The notes: generated by a model not told the origin, from the letters alone. DNA of 64,000 bases from Chungangia koreensis (GCF_042651785.1 NZ_JBHSEC010000019.1:248001-312000); one strand, 5' to 3'; counted from the first letter of the stretch, positions 17,274 through 26,784 are shown. Translations and numbers: made by a program.

Positions 17274-18680
17274 CTAAGGAGTTGTCGTATTTTCCAAGTA
17301 CTTACTCTCAAGCGCTTTTACCGCTTCTGTATAGTTCTTTTCATTGAGAGCTTCTAAGTCTTTCTTCAATTGGGCATATTCTTGCTCAATCCAATCATGG
17401 TATTCAGAATTTTTTTGCCTTAAATAATCATGGGATTCACGGGACATCAGATCTTTGTGCTGATATAGATACTGAAGTGTAAAGCCCACTTGCTGGCCTT
17501 CGTCGACCCATTTTCTAAATTCCTGTGAATGGTACGAAAAGATATCTAAATTATTACTAACTTGATAATATCCAAGCCAACCTTCTTGCTCGGTCTTCCA
17601 TTGCTCCCACTTTTCCGCAACCTTACCCGCTTCGTTCAACTGATCTTGTAACCCTTGAGCGTCTTTAACATTTTGGTAAGAACCTTCCACAGCTTCAGCA
17701 ACTTCTTTCAGTTGTTTCTGTCCTTCGTTGTCTACATTGAATCCGATGACGTTTACAATCGGAGTAATATCCGAATTGAAAAGTGCTTTTGCTGCACCGA
17801 CCGGATCATCGTCACAAGTGGAAATTCCATCACTAACTAAATAAATAATATTTGTGTTTAAATCCCCTTTGAATGAAGCCAAGTCTTTTTGCGCTTCGTT
17901 AAGCGCTAACCCTATTGGAGTCCAACCTGCAGGTTTTGCTTTAGTTAGTGCTTTGTCAAAATTCCCGGCATTGTATTGGCTAATCGGATAGACTAATTCA
18001 CTGCTGCTGCAGGAACGGGCTTTATCCTCCTTATTGCCAGTACCTTCATGTCCGTAAATTCTTAACCCGACATTTGTTCCTTCAGGCAAGCCTTTGACGA
18101 AGTTATTAATGGCCTGTTTGGCTGCTTCCATTCTCGTTTGATTTCCTTCATAATTTGCCATACTTCCTGACGCATCCAAAATGACCATGACATTTAAATT
18201 TTCCTTGAACTGATAGCGGGAATCTTCTATGTCGGGACTGCCGATAGCCTGGAACTTCATGCTATTGATTAAGTCTTCCGGTCCTTTAAAGTCTTGCTGG
18301 AACACTGCTAAAAGTGCTTCATAGTATCGATCTAATTCCTCTTTGGAAGGCTCACCAGATATGTCTGGCAAGTCCGCAGTCAATTCATCGATTTTCTTTT
18401 GGTCTTCCTCTTCAAGAATAGCTAAGTATTCTGTATATCCCGGTGTCAACTGATCCAGTTCCTCTAACGTCGTAGGAAGCGGAGGAGCCGTATTATCTTC
18501 TGCTACTCCCTGTTCATCCTCTTCAGGAGTCTTATCTCCCTCATTTGCTTCAGGTGTTTGCTGTACATCCTCTTGTTGTTCTAACTCGTCTATTGGGGCG
18601 GCATCGGTATCTTTATCCTTATTGCAGCCCGCAAGAATCAAAAATAGGAGAATCAAGAGATAGCTTAGTTTTTTCTTCAC
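17274..18680 (-). CDS. VWA-domain lipoprotein of the Tad operon
   Basis: A 468-residue lipoprotein: signal peptide with lipobox LAGC (Cys19), acidic low-complexity linker (about 20-80), helical segment, then a von Willebrand A domain with MIDAS motif VILDASGSMAN and IYGHEGTGNKEDKARSC. It ends in a coiled-coil region. VWA domains make metal-dependent protein contacts. In many Tad loci the VWA domain is part of TadG; here it is a separate membrane-anchored protein, probably contacting the pilus outside the cell. Confidence 0.85.
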   Translation of the reverse strand: MKKKLSYLLILLFLILAGCNKDKDTDAAPIDELEQQEDVQQTPEANEGDKTPEEDEQGVAEDNTAPPLPTTLEELDQLTPGYTEYLAILEEEDQKKIDELTADLPDISGEPSKEELDRYYEALLAVFQQDFKGPEDLINSMKFQAIGSPDIEDSRYQFKENLNVMVILDASGSMANYEGNQTRMEAAKQAINNFVKGLPEGTNVGLRIYGHEGTGNKEDKARSCSSSELVYPISQYNAGNFDKALTKAKPAGWTPIGLALNEAQKDLASFKGDLNTNIIYLVSDGISTCDDDPVGAAKALFNSDITPIVNVIGFNVDNEGQKQLKEVAEAVEGSYQNVKDAQGLQDQLNEAGKVAEKWEQWKTEQEGWLGYYQVSNNLDIFSYHSQEFRKWVDEGQQVGFTLQYLYQHKDLMSRESHDYLRQKNSEYHDWIEQEYAQLKKDLEALNEKNYTEAVKALESKYLENTTTP

Positions 18681-18710
18681 GGTTCTTCCCCCCGTCCTTA
18701 AAGATTTCGA

Positions 18711-18917
18711 TTAACCGACCATTCCGCTGATCTTCGTAATGATCTTTCCGATCAAAGTGCCAATCGCTCCGGATTGTCCATTCACTGCTTGAGAAATAAT
18801 CCCCAATACCAATATCAAAAGTGCTGCAAGTCCTAACCATTCAAGAGACTGTGCCCCTTTTTCGTTTTTCACCGGCGCCATTACATTCATCCAAGCATTC
18901 ATTAACATGTTTTTCAT
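18711..18917 (-). CDS. flp: Flp-type pilin
   Basis: A 68-residue prepilin: basic leader, class III cleavage motif KG/AQSLEW with Glu at mature position 5, then a hydrophobic helix (LGLAALLILVLGIISQAV) and a short glycine-rich tail (AIGTLIGKIITKISGMVG). Flp pilins polymerise into thin adhesive pili. GAGAG precedes the start. The gene lies between tadC and the VWA lipoprotein. No prepilin peptidase gene is present in the window. Confidence 0.85.
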   Translation of the reverse strand: MKNMLMNAWMNVMAPVKNEKGAQSLEWLGLAALLILVLGIISQAVNGQSGAIGTLIGKIITKISGMVG

Positions 18918-18942
18918 TTCAATTTCTCTCCTTTTATTTGGT

Positions 18943-19875
18943 TTATTGAAAAATATTAAAAATCCCTTTGTTTTCGTTGAACATATTTATGATCATCAAG
19001 CCTCCGATTAGGATGAGGGAGGACGGTAAGATTAAGAACGTTGTCACTAACGTAACTTTAGGTGAAGCCTTAGCCGCCTTTTCCTTAATCATTTCTTTTT
19101 TGAGCTTCCTCATCTCTTCGGCTTGTTGTTTAAATGAATCGGCAATCGGTACACCGAGACGCTCTCCTTGTATTAAAGATTTGATCAGAATCTGGAATTC
19201 TTTCGAGTCATTCCGTTCCAACAACGAACGATACGCTTCTGTACGTGGTACACCTACACTAAGTTCCTGGATAAATCGACCGAATTCTTCTTGAATTGGA
19301 CCCTCAAAATAGGGCACAATGTCACGGATTGCTTGGTCCATAGCAACACCAGCCTGTAAGGTCACACTCATCGTGTCGAGAAAATCGGGAAGCTGATAGG
19401 AGATTTCTGTCTGTCTTGCAGATGCTTTGGATTGAATCCATAAAATGGCTCCACCAAAGCCAGCGACAGGTAACAGGATGACCATATATTGTGAAAATGG
19501 GAATCCTAAAACCAACAGAATACCACCAACAAAAAGTCCTAATACGGTTAAGAAAATCTTCAAACCTTGGAATCTCTCAATAGTTAAACCATATGGATAG
19601 CCAGCTTGGATCAACCATTTTCTGACATCCCCGTTTTCACTGAAGAAGTTAATCCGTTGGCCTAAATCTGAGAAGTCATCTGCAAAGTGAAACATTCTTT
19701 TTAGTAATTTCTCTTTACGGGTCTCTTTCCGATTAAAGGCATCGTATACATAGAGTGTTTCAGAGAGCGTTTCTTTCAGCTCCTTACTTTTTAACCAATA
19801 GACATACATATAACGGAGTGCAATCCCGATAAAAAGGATTGTTACGATTATGGTTATGGCAATCATTCCGTCCAT
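18943..19875 (-). CDS. tadC: TadC, inner-membrane platform protein
   Basis: A 310-residue T2SSF-type platform protein. N-terminal helix (5-28), then helices around 115-155 and a C-terminal one (VTLVTTFLILPSSLILIGGLMII). The conserved cytoplasmic helix bundle is seen in QLPDFLDTMSVTLQAGVAMDQAIRDIV and RLGVPIADSFKQQAEEMRKLKKE. TadB and TadC together anchor the TadA motor. It starts 4 bp after tadB ends. Confidence 0.93.
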   Translation of the reverse strand: MDGMIAITIIVTILFIGIALRYMYVYWLKSKELKETLSETLYVYDAFNRKETRKEKLLKRMFHFADDFSDLGQRINFFSENGDVRKWLIQAGYPYGLTIERFQGLKIFLTVLGLFVGGILLVLGFPFSQYMVILLPVAGFGGAILWIQSKASARQTEISYQLPDFLDTMSVTLQAGVAMDQAIRDIVPYFEGPIQEEFGRFIQELSVGVPRTEAYRSLLERNDSKEFQILIKSLIQGERLGVPIADSFKQQAEEMRKLKKEMIKEKAAKASPKVTLVTTFLILPSSLILIGGLMIINMFNENKGIFNIFQ

Positions 19876-19879
19876 TTCA

Positions 19880-20806
19880 TCACACCCTGATATTCGTAAT
19901 TTTTCTGACGACTACAAACGTAAGCACTGTTCCCACCACAAAGATAGCAAATAAGATAATTCCGATTCCGGAGAACAGTGGATCGAGGAAGCCGTCAATA
20001 ACATTGTTCATCATGAGTACTAAGAAAATCGGAATGACTGGAACAATATAGGAAACGTATCGTTGTTCAGCCGTCATCGTTTTGACTTCCTGCTTTAGCA
20101 ACTTTCTTTCATCGAGAGTTTGGCTCATTTCATCCAGCACGGCATAGAGGTTACCCCCAGCTTTTTTCTGGATCAGCATCGTCGCCGCAAACAACTGGAA
20201 TTCCTTATTATCCACTCGTTTTTCCATTGCCCGGATGGCGGCACCGAAGTCTATGCCGAGGGATAATTCATGAGCTAAGTTCTTAAATTCACTCTTAGCC
20301 GGTTCTGCCATTTCTTTCGCCACTAACTGAATCCCTTGATTTAGCGTCATTCCGGAGCGTGTGGAGTTCGCAAGCAGTCGACAGATCTCCGGTAGCTGTT
20401 CCACAAGCATCTGCCTTTTTTTGTTTTTGCGGACAAGGAACAGCATCCGTCTACCACCCTCAAGAAGAAGGAAGGAAACAATTAGTGCAATCCCAGTTGG
20501 TACATTGAAGAAGTTCATCAACACAATCATAAAGCCCATATACGAGACAATTAGGGCACCGATAAATTCTGAAGGGGTAAATGGTATATTGGCATCAACC
20601 AATTTCTCATCCATTTCCTTAGCCGTTTCCGTTTTATCGAACTTAGCACCCAATAGCACGATGGCACTCTTGCGTTTTTCCCCTTCTCGATATATTTGGT
20701 TACTCTTTTTCCGCCAATCCCTTTTTTCCATCCGATAGTCCAAGAAGAAGTACAAACCGATCAGAAATAGTAAAGCGGCTATGGCGGCTATGGAAGCTTC
20801 CATCAT
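19880..20806 (-). CDS. tadB: TadB, inner-membrane platform protein
   Basis: A 308-residue T2SSF-domain protein with helices near 5-22, 82-120, 235-255 and 265-290. Motifs EQLPEICRLLANSTRSGMTLNQGIQLVAKEM and KKAGGNLYAVLDEMSQTL are typical of TadB. GGAGGTGG precedes ATG 20806, which overlaps the tadA stop by 4 bp. Confidence 0.93.
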   Translation of the reverse strand: MMEASIAAIAALLFLIGLYFFLDYRMEKRDWRKKSNQIYREGEKRKSAIVLLGAKFDKTETAKEMDEKLVDANIPFTPSEFIGALIVSYMGFMIVLMNFFNVPTGIALIVSFLLLEGGRRMLFLVRKNKKRQMLVEQLPEICRLLANSTRSGMTLNQGIQLVAKEMAEPAKSEFKNLAHELSLGIDFGAAIRAMEKRVDNKEFQLFAATMLIQKKAGGNLYAVLDEMSQTLDERKLLKQEVKTMTAEQRYVSYIVPVIPIFLVLMMNNVIDGFLDPLFSGIGIILFAIFVVGTVLTFVVVRKITNIRV

Positions 20807-22152
20807 CGGTGCACCACCTCCCTTGAAGGAGCAAAGAGATTTTCAGGGACTTTTATTCCGAACATCTTCAACCTTTCCAGACAATGCGGAATCTCACCGG
20901 TCGCCGTGAAGTAACCTAATACGCCTCCATCCTCAGTCATTCCTGTTCGTTGGAATTTAAAGACTTCCACGATTTTGGACGACCCATCGTCCTTTTTCTG
21001 TACTTCTGATATGGAGACAATTTTCCGTGTGCCATCTGTCAGTCTCGTCTGTTGGATTACGATGTCGAGTGCACCGACAATATACTCTCTAATTACGGAA
21101 GAAGGAAGATCCATCCCCGCCATAATAACCATGGACTCAACCCTACGCAGTGCATCATCAGGTGAATTGGCGTGGACCGTCGTCAAAGATCCTTCGTGAC
21201 CGGTGTTCATCGCTTGAAGCATGTCGAATGCTTCCCCTGAACGCACCTCACCGACCACGATTCGGTCAGGTCTCATCCGCAAGGCATTCCGTACCAGATT
21301 CCGGATAGTGACTTCCCCTCTGCCTTCCACGTTTGCCGGCCGGGCTTCCATTCCTACGACGTTAGGACGGTCTAAGCGAAGCTCTGCGGAGTCCTCTATG
21401 GTGATGACCCGTTCATGATGTGGAATGGATATTGCCGCTACGTTGAGAAGGGTCGTTTTACCGGAACCCGTACCACCCGAGATTAATGTGTTCATCTTTG
21501 CTTTAACGACGCTATCAATGAAAAACGCCATTTCTTCACTCAATGAGTTGAAGGATAATAAGTCTTCCATATGGAACGGCTCCGCCCTGAATTTCCGGAT
21601 TGAAACGAGCGTTCCGTTTAAGCTGATCGGTGCAATAACTGCATTGACACGGCTTCCGTCTGGAAGTCGGGCATCAACCATTGGAGAACTTTCATCTATC
21701 CGACGACCGAGTGGTGCAACGATCCGGTCTACAATATGCCGGACGTGCTCATCATCTCGGAACTTCACTTCTGCTTCTTCGAGCTTCCCCTTCCGCTCGA
21801 TATACACCTCGTTGTAACCGTTGATCAAAATCTCCGTTATATCCGGATCATTAATGAGTGGTTCCAACGGTCCAAACCCAACTGATTCATCTAAAATTCG
21901 CGTGATGAGAAGTTCTTTGTCATGGCGGGAAATGATCACCCGCTCCTCCGACATGAAATGCGACACATATTGCTCGATTTTCAGTCTCATCTCGCCTTGT
22001 GAAAGCTGTGTTAACGCCTCAAGGTTCGTATCCCGCAATAGACGTGCTTTATAGTGTTCGACTAATTCATCTACAAGATGGTTTTCATACTTATAGGAAA
22101 CAGGTTTCTTTTGTACGGCCATTTCCTTCCGTCTTTCGAAAATCGATGCCAT
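20803..22152 (-). CDS. tadA: TadA/CpaF secretion ATPase
   Basis: A 449-residue type II/IV secretion ATPase driving Flp pilus assembly. N-terminal domain (MKIEQYV region, 50-110), then FGPLEPLINDPDITEILINGYNEVYIERKGK. Walker A is SGGTGSGKTT (Lys232), the Asp box lies in RVITIEDSAELRL, and Walker B in MRPDRIVVGEVRSGEAFDMLQAMNTGHEGSLTTVHANS. AGGGAGGTG precedes the ATG. Confidence 0.96.
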   Translation of the reverse strand: MASIFERRKEMAVQKKPVSYKYENHLVDELVEHYKARLLRDTNLEALTQLSQGEMRLKIEQYVSHFMSEERVIISRHDKELLITRILDESVGFGPLEPLINDPDITEILINGYNEVYIERKGKLEEAEVKFRDDEHVRHIVDRIVAPLGRRIDESSPMVDARLPDGSRVNAVIAPISLNGTLVSIRKFRAEPFHMEDLLSFNSLSEEMAFFIDSVVKAKMNTLISGGTGSGKTTLLNVAAISIPHHERVITIEDSAELRLDRPNVVGMEARPANVEGRGEVTIRNLVRNALRMRPDRIVVGEVRSGEAFDMLQAMNTGHEGSLTTVHANSPDDALRRVESMVIMAGMDLPSSVIREYIVGALDIVIQQTRLTDGTRKIVSISEVQKKDDGSSKIVEVFKFQRTGMTEDGGVLGYFTATGEIPHCLERLKMFGIKVPENLFAPSREVVHR

Positions 22153-22164
22153 GCCAACACCTCC

Positions 22165-23325
22165 CTATCGTTTCATCAACTCACGTGAAAATTTCCGAAT
22201 ATCTTTTGCAAATGGAATCAGCTTACGATCTTTCGGAGTTTTCCGAACAGGTTCCCCTTTATTCACGAACGTTTGCAGTCCTTTTACATCTCTTCGCAGT
22301 ATCGCGGCAAGTGGATACCTGAGCACATTTTTCAAATCACTTTCTTTTACTTCATTTTCTTTTGAGGAGTGATTTAAGACGATTTCCATCCGGTCAGCCA
22401 AATGAATACCAAGTCGGATGGACAGGTCCTCGAATTGTTTCAATACTTTTAAAGATGGTGTATCTGGTGTTAGGACGTAGAAGATTTTGTCCGATTCCTC
22501 CATTGCTGTGACGACTGGGCCATTAATCGAAGATGGTAAGTCCACAATTGTATAGTCGAATGCACGTCTGCACGTCCGTAAGAGTTTGGCTACAAAATCC
22601 TCTCCAAGCGATTCAGCAACCTCGGCATCATTAGGGCTTATTAGGATTTCGAGTTTAGAATTTTCTTCTGTTTTTGAAACATTCCGAATATGACTTTCGT
22701 TCAACTCCTCGATTACTGGCAGCAAATCCGCAAGTGAACGGTTCGATTCAATTGAAAAGAGCGTTTCGATTCCACCGTATTGACCATTCAAGTCAATCAG
22801 AATCACTTCAGCTGTCGAATCCAGTTTCAATGTTTGTGCAAAGGAAGAAGCAATCGTCGTTTTACCTGTTCCTCCTTTGCCGCTATAGAAGGAGAGGATT
22901 TGCCCTCTACCTCGCCCGAAGGTAATGGTATTCGTTTGTTCTCTTGAGTTCTTCTGAATAGAATAGTTTTTTACTGCAGTTGGGAAACGGCTTGTAAAGA
23001 GAGAAGTTTCATCTGGGAACACGTAAAATTCATCAACACCGGCCCTCATTAAGTTCCGCAAAAGTACAAAATCTGATTCCAATGCAATGAAAGTAATCAT
23101 TACCGCCGGATTGATCTGCCGCAGTGTTTGAACGATATCAATCGCCAAGTCATTTTCCGGTTGGGCAAACAACACAATATCCCGGGTTACCCTATTCATT
23201 TCACGGACAGCATCTGCAGTCGTCGCTGCAAGGACGGCTTCACCAGTATTCTCGGCAATTGTGGCCAGTTGCTGGCGAAGGCTGTCCTCATCACTGATGA
23301 CTAAAATGTTTAACTTTTGATCCAT
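22165..23325 (-). CDS. tadZ: TadZ/CpaE localisation ATPase
   Basis: A 386-residue protein: receiver-like N-terminal domain lacking clear phosphorylation sites (LNILVISDEDSLRQQL), then a ParA/MinD-like ATPase domain with deviant Walker A FYSGKGGTGKTTIASSFAQTL and TIVDLPSSINGP. TadZ proteins place the Tad machine in the cell. ATG 23325 is preferred (AGGGGG 9 bp upstream); GTG 23331, overlapping the rcpC stop, is an alternative. Confidence 0.9.
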   Translation of the reverse strand: MDQKLNILVISDEDSLRQQLATIAENTGEAVLAATTADAVREMNRVTRDIVLFAQPENDLAIDIVQTLRQINPAVMITFIALESDFVLLRNLMRAGVDEFYVFPDETSLFTSRFPTAVKNYSIQKNSREQTNTITFGRGRGQILSFYSGKGGTGKTTIASSFAQTLKLDSTAEVILIDLNGQYGGIETLFSIESNRSLADLLPVIEELNESHIRNVSKTEENSKLEILISPNDAEVAESLGEDFVAKLLRTCRRAFDYTIVDLPSSINGPVVTAMEESDKIFYVLTPDTPSLKVLKQFEDLSIRLGIHLADRMEIVLNHSSKENEVKESDLKNVLRYPLAAILRRDVKGLQTFVNKGEPVRKTPKDRKLIPFAKDIRKFSRELMKR

Positions 23326-23327
23326 TC

Positions 23328-24155
23328 TCACTTACCCCCTGACCCTTGAGTATTCGTCTTTGTGCCAGTCTTTGTATTGCTCCCGGCTGGCTGTTTAGCA
23401 GGAGGTGTAGTTGTTGGTGTTGCAGAAGGAGTTTCTGAGGCTGAAGGGTTTTCTCCAGCTGGTTTTGCCGCTGGTGTTTCAACAGGCTTTGTTTCTTTTG
23501 GTGATGTATCTTCTTTAGCTTCATTACTTTCAGCTTCCGTTAGCAGTTCTACTTTGTTATTAGATTTAATAATTCTTATGTGTTCTGCGTAGTTTTGCAT
23601 ATGTATAAGATTTGGAACATCTTCAACTGGAACAATTACGGCTACTCCTTTGAAGTCTTTTTCATCAGCAAATGTAACTAATACATCCTTCATAAACACT
23701 TCCGTTTTCTTTTTACCGTCTACTTCATGAGAGACAATAATATCCACTCGATCCAACGGTACAAGCTCTTGGTCAAAAACAATTTTTTCGGTATACGGAA
23801 TTGCAACAGTACGATTTGACTCATTCACTAAATTGGAGTAGCCTTTCAACATGTTTTGTGTGATGATATCCCCTTTTTTCAATGCAACCATCGTCACTTT
23901 ATTTTCAAGATCTGCTTTGTCAGTGATGTGTGATTTTTCATTTAAAAACTTTTTGGGGATTTCGGTTGTCGTGTACATATGAGAGCTCAATTTTGCTCCG
24001 GTAGGAACATCTTTGAGAGCAACGTAAATCTCTTCCATCCCGCCCAATTCGGAATTCAATTGTTCTACCTTTTGTAAAATAAGATAACCGGCAACTGCTG
24101 CCAGTACGAAAGCAAGAATTAGAAAGATCGCTGCACGCCTTTTTGCTTCTAACAT
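23328..24155 (-). CDS. rcpC: RcpC/CpaB-like Flp pilus assembly protein
   Basis: A 275-residue protein: a TM helix (9-27) followed by an SAF domain (VALKDVPTGAKLSSHMYTTTEIPKKFL), an RcpC domain (NRTVAIPYTEKIVFDQELVPLDRVDIIVSH) and a Thr/Pro/Ala-rich tail of about 65 residues. The tail probably spans or binds the wall. ATG 24155 is chosen because AGAGGGA lies 6 bp upstream; an upstream in-frame ATG (24200) lacks a site. First gene of the Tad operon. Confidence 0.88.
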   Translation of the reverse strand: MLEAKRRAAIFLILAFVLAAVAGYLILQKVEQLNSELGGMEEIYVALKDVPTGAKLSSHMYTTTEIPKKFLNEKSHITDKADLENKVTMVALKKGDIITQNMLKGYSNLVNESNRTVAIPYTEKIVFDQELVPLDRVDIIVSHEVDGKKKTEVFMKDVLVTFADEKDFKGVAVIVPVEDVPNLIHMQNYAEHIRIIKSNNKVELLTEAESNEAKEDTSPKETKPVETPAAKPAGENPSASETPSATPTTTPPAKQPAGSNTKTGTKTNTQGSGGK

Positions 24156-24227
24156 GTGATTCCCTCTTTCTTCCAGATGTAACAAGTCTGAAAAACCCAT
24201 AATCTAAATGTAATAGTTTATATTTTC

Positions 24228-24255
24228 AATATAACTACTGAAAAAACATTGTCAA
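24228..24255 (-). promoter_or_regulatory. Promoter of the Tad operon
   Basis: Leftward TTGACA (24255-24250), 16-bp spacer, TATATT (24233-24228). A close match to a sigma-A promoter about 75 bp before rcpC. Confidence 0.75.
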
Positions 24256-24303
24256 AGTTGGGATATTTCTCGTTGCTTCCTTAGTAGATAAAAGGACACA
24301 AGG

Positions 24304-24340
24304 CAAAAAGTCCCCTCTGCATAAGAATGCAAAGGGGACT
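24304..24340 (-). terminator. Terminator downstream of the EamA gene
   Basis: AGTCCCCTTTGCAT-like 14-bp stem (one mismatch) with a 4-nt loop and TTTTT in the leftward direction. It lies 200 bp after the EamA stop. The stretch between (24341-24545) has GGAGGTC near 24470 and a short leftward frame ending VDFYENDSLELLLEEIDM about 40 bp before the hairpin. It may be a tiny or decayed gene; I cannot support it as a CDS. Confidence 0.85.
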
Positions 24341-24545
24341 TAATAGATTATTTCAAAATATTGTATACTTAGCTGTACCTTTTACATATCAATTTCTTCC
24401 AACAATAGTTCCAAGGAATCATTTTCATAAAAATCCACAATATACCATATGATTAGAAATCAAGATATTTGACCTCCAAATGTTATAGCACTATTATTTC
24501 CATAGTCCTACTTTTAAATTCCATTTTATTGTAATGAACGCTCAA

Positions 24546-25412
24546 TTATACAGATTTTTTACTGCTTAATGTTAAGACTAAAATCCCACATAATAAGAGC
24601 GCAACTCCTGCCCATGACCAAGATGATAACCTTTCTCCAACAAAGAAAACACCTAACATAGCTGCAGTTAATGGCTCAGCCAATGAGAGTGTCACTGCCG
24701 AGGAAGAAGGAATCCGTTTTAATCCCGAAGAAAAGAAAATATAGGAAAGGCTCGTTGCTGCTAAACCTAAGTAGACAATAACCGAAATGCCTTGCGGAGT
24801 ATATAAACCGGACGTATTAAATAGTAAAAGAGAAGGCAACAAGATGGTCGCACTGATTGAGAAGATCATGGCGACAGCTGGGATTGCATCAACTTCATCG
24901 AGAACTCTTTTACTGACGATCGTATAAATGGCGAACGCCAGCCCTGCTCCGAGAGACATCAGAATTCCAACCGGATTAACCACAACATCGCCTTGTGTAA
25001 GGAATAATAACAACACCCCGATGATTGCTAAAATAGTTGCATTTAACCAAACACGGTCTGGCTTTCTTTTTTGGAATATCCATTCAAGGAGACCCGAGAA
25101 TACTGGGGCACTACCAATTGCGACCACCGTACCGATTGCAATACCCGTCAGCCGTACGGAAGTGAAGAAAAATGGTTGGAAGATAGCCATAGCGATGGCC
25201 GAGTAAACGGTCGCCTTCCATGGCCAACTCTTAAAATCGATTTTCTTCATTAGGAGCATCAATAAAAGCAACACATACCCACCGACGGCAAGCCTTGATG
25301 CACCAATTGCAAGCGGATGTACGCTCGCCGGCAGAATAGATTGTGCAGTTCCGGTTGTTCCCCAAAGAACCGCTCCAAGTAGTACATATATGTATGGCAA
25401 ACGATTATTCAA
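24546..25412 (-). CDS. EamA-family (DMT) transporter
   Basis: A 288-residue protein with ten membrane helices in two EamA repeats (LLGAVLWGTTGTAQSILP and LGLAATSLSYIFFSSGLKRIPSSSAVTLSLAEPLTAAMLGVFFVGERLS). DMT-superfamily members export or import metabolites such as amino acids; no substrate can be assigned. It is a single-gene unit with its own terminator. Confidence 0.88.
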   Translation of the reverse strand: MNNRLPYIYVLLGAVLWGTTGTAQSILPASVHPLAIGASRLAVGGYVLLLLMLLMKKIDFKSWPWKATVYSAIAMAIFQPFFFTSVRLTGIAIGTVVAIGSAPVFSGLLEWIFQKRKPDRVWLNATILAIIGVLLLFLTQGDVVVNPVGILMSLGAGLAFAIYTIVSKRVLDEVDAIPAVAMIFSISATILLPSLLLFNTSGLYTPQGISVIVYLGLAATSLSYIFFSSGLKRIPSSSAVTLSLAEPLTAAMLGVFFVGERLSSWSWAGVALLLCGILVLTLSSKKSV

Positions 25413-25510
25413 TCACTATCACCCCAATATCATCTTACTCCGACAGTATCATAGTTCTCTCTATTGTTTAAGAGAATTTTGGAATACAATAAATTTAAGG
25501 AGGCGTTCCG

Positions 25511-25741
25511 ATGTTTGTATCAATCGAGGAAGCGGCGGAGTACATCAGTATGCCGGTGGAGCTTGTCCAAAAGTATGTGTTGGAAGGCCGGATTAAAGCC
25601 ATTCATGACGGAGAAAATTTTTTGGTGAACACAGCACAATTCGATACTCATCTAAAACAAATGGAAATTGTGAAACAGATGATAGATGAATGGCGTAGCG
25701 AACCGATCCCTGAAGATATTGATGTGAAAGACGAGGATTAA
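25511..25741 (+). CDS. Excisionase-like MerR-type helix-turn-helix protein
   Basis: A 76-residue protein with an excisionase-family winged helix: SIEEAAEYISMPVELVQKYVLEGRIKAIHDGENFLVNTAQFDTHL. This fold binds DNA in phage Xis and many small chromosomal regulators. The tail is acidic. TAAGGAGGC precedes ATG 25511. It stands alone with no integrase nearby, so a chromosomal regulator is more likely than a phage excisionase. Confidence 0.8.
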   Translation: MFVSIEEAAEYISMPVELVQKYVLEGRIKAIHDGENFLVNTAQFDTHLKQMEIVKQMIDEWRSEPIPEDIDVKDED

Positions 25742-25760
25742 GATCGCTAACCAACATAAA

Positions 25761-25791
25761 GGAGGCTGCCCATTGGATACTTGGGACAGCC
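25761..25791. terminator. Convergent terminator hairpin
   Basis: GAGGCTG-CCCA / TGGG-A-CAGCCTC with a short loop; the T tail is weak on both strands. It lies between the excisionase-like gene and hom, which converge. Confidence 0.6.
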
Positions 25792-25797
25792 TCTCAT

Positions 25798-26784
25798 TCA
25801 TTGAGGAATGATTACTTTTGGTTTACTACTGATCACTTGTACGAAATCCTCCACCATGGCACTTCCAGTTGGGAACCTGCCGGCACCTGGTCCTATCAAT
25901 GTCAGTTTCCCTAAATACTCGGAGTCTATAACAATCGCATTATCTACTCCATCGACTGTATATAAAGGATGTGATGGACCAACTAATAAGGGACGCACGA
26001 CTGCCTGGAGATTTCCTGAACCTGTAATGTTCACTTCTGCCACATGACGATACCGCATTCCTGACTCCTCTGCCTCTTCAATATCCCTTAAAGTGAGAGT
26101 TTGAATACCACGAACCTCGACATCCTCCCATGATGGCTGTCTTCCGAATGCCAATTGACTTAAAATCATTAACTTCCTGAATGCATCCTTGCCAGAAACA
26201 TCATCTGTAGGGTCCGCCTCTGCGTAACCGAAGTCCTGCGCGTTCTGCAGTGCTTCCTCAAATGTACACTTGGCTGTACGCATTTCTGACAAGATGAAGT
26301 TTGACGTGCCATTTAAAATGCCGGCAATGTTTTCAACTTCATTAACTTGAAGCAAATTCTTTAATGTCTTAATAATTGGAACGCCGCCTGCTGTGGTTGC
26401 TTCATATCCAATAGTAGCATCATAATTTTCCGCCACCTTTTGCAAGGACAAACCATGCTTGGCAAACATCGCTTTATTTGCCGTAATAACATGGATTCCC
26501 CGCTCGAGGAAATATGTCAAATAGGAATAAGCGGGTTCTTCACCAACAATCGCTTCGAACACAACGTCTACATCCGGTATGGATGCTATATCTTCGAATC
26601 GATCTGTTACGAAAAGATGGGCTGGTAAGGGCCTCAACTTTTCGACATCACGAATTAACACGCCCACCACCTCTACATCGATTCCAAAGAAATTCCGGAA
26701 CTCTTCCTTCTTCTCATTCAAGATTTGAAAAACTCCTTGACCAACAGTACCAAAGCCTAATAATGCAATTTTAATGGTTTGCAT
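25798..26784 (-). CDS. hom: Homoserine dehydrogenase without ACT domain
   Basis: A 328-residue NAD(P)-dependent enzyme reducing aspartate semialdehyde to homoserine. Rossmann start IKIALLGFGTVGQGVFQIL; catalytic region GGVPIIKTLKNLL, GILNGTSNFILSEM, AEADPTDDVSGKDAFRKLMIL. ATG 26784 follows GGAGGCGA at good spacing; the frame is open further up but overlaps metX. At 328 residues it lacks the C-terminal ACT domain of the usual ~430-residue Bacillus enzyme, so threonine feedback is probably absent. As third gene of a SAM-riboswitch operon it is likely dedicated to methionine. Confidence 0.92.
   Translation of the reverse strand: MQTIKIALLGFGTVGQGVFQILNEKKEEFRNFFGIDVEVVGVLIRDVEKLRPLPAHLFVTDRFEDIASIPDVDVVFEAIVGEEPAYSYLTYFLERGIHVITANKAMFAKHGLSLQKVAENYDATIGYEATTAGGVPIIKTLKNLLQVNEVENIAGILNGTSNFILSEMRTAKCTFEEALQNAQDFGYAEADPTDDVSGKDAFRKLMILSQLAFGRQPSWEDVEVRGIQTLTLRDIEEAEESGMRYRHVAEVNITGSGNLQAVVRPLLVGPSHPLYTVDGVDNAIVIDSEYLGKLTLIGPGAGRFPTGSAMVEDFVQVISSKPKVIIPQ

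Noticed and set aside
24346..24500. Tiny leftward frame ending VDFYENDSLELLLEEIDM before a terminator
   Set aside because: It looks coding-like, but the only start in frame is an internal GTG and the ribosome site points to another frame; could be a decayed gene, not listed as CDS.
25511..25741. Excisionase as a sign of a prophage or integrated element
   Set aside because: No integrase, attachment-site repeat or other phage gene nearby; neighbours are housekeeping genes.
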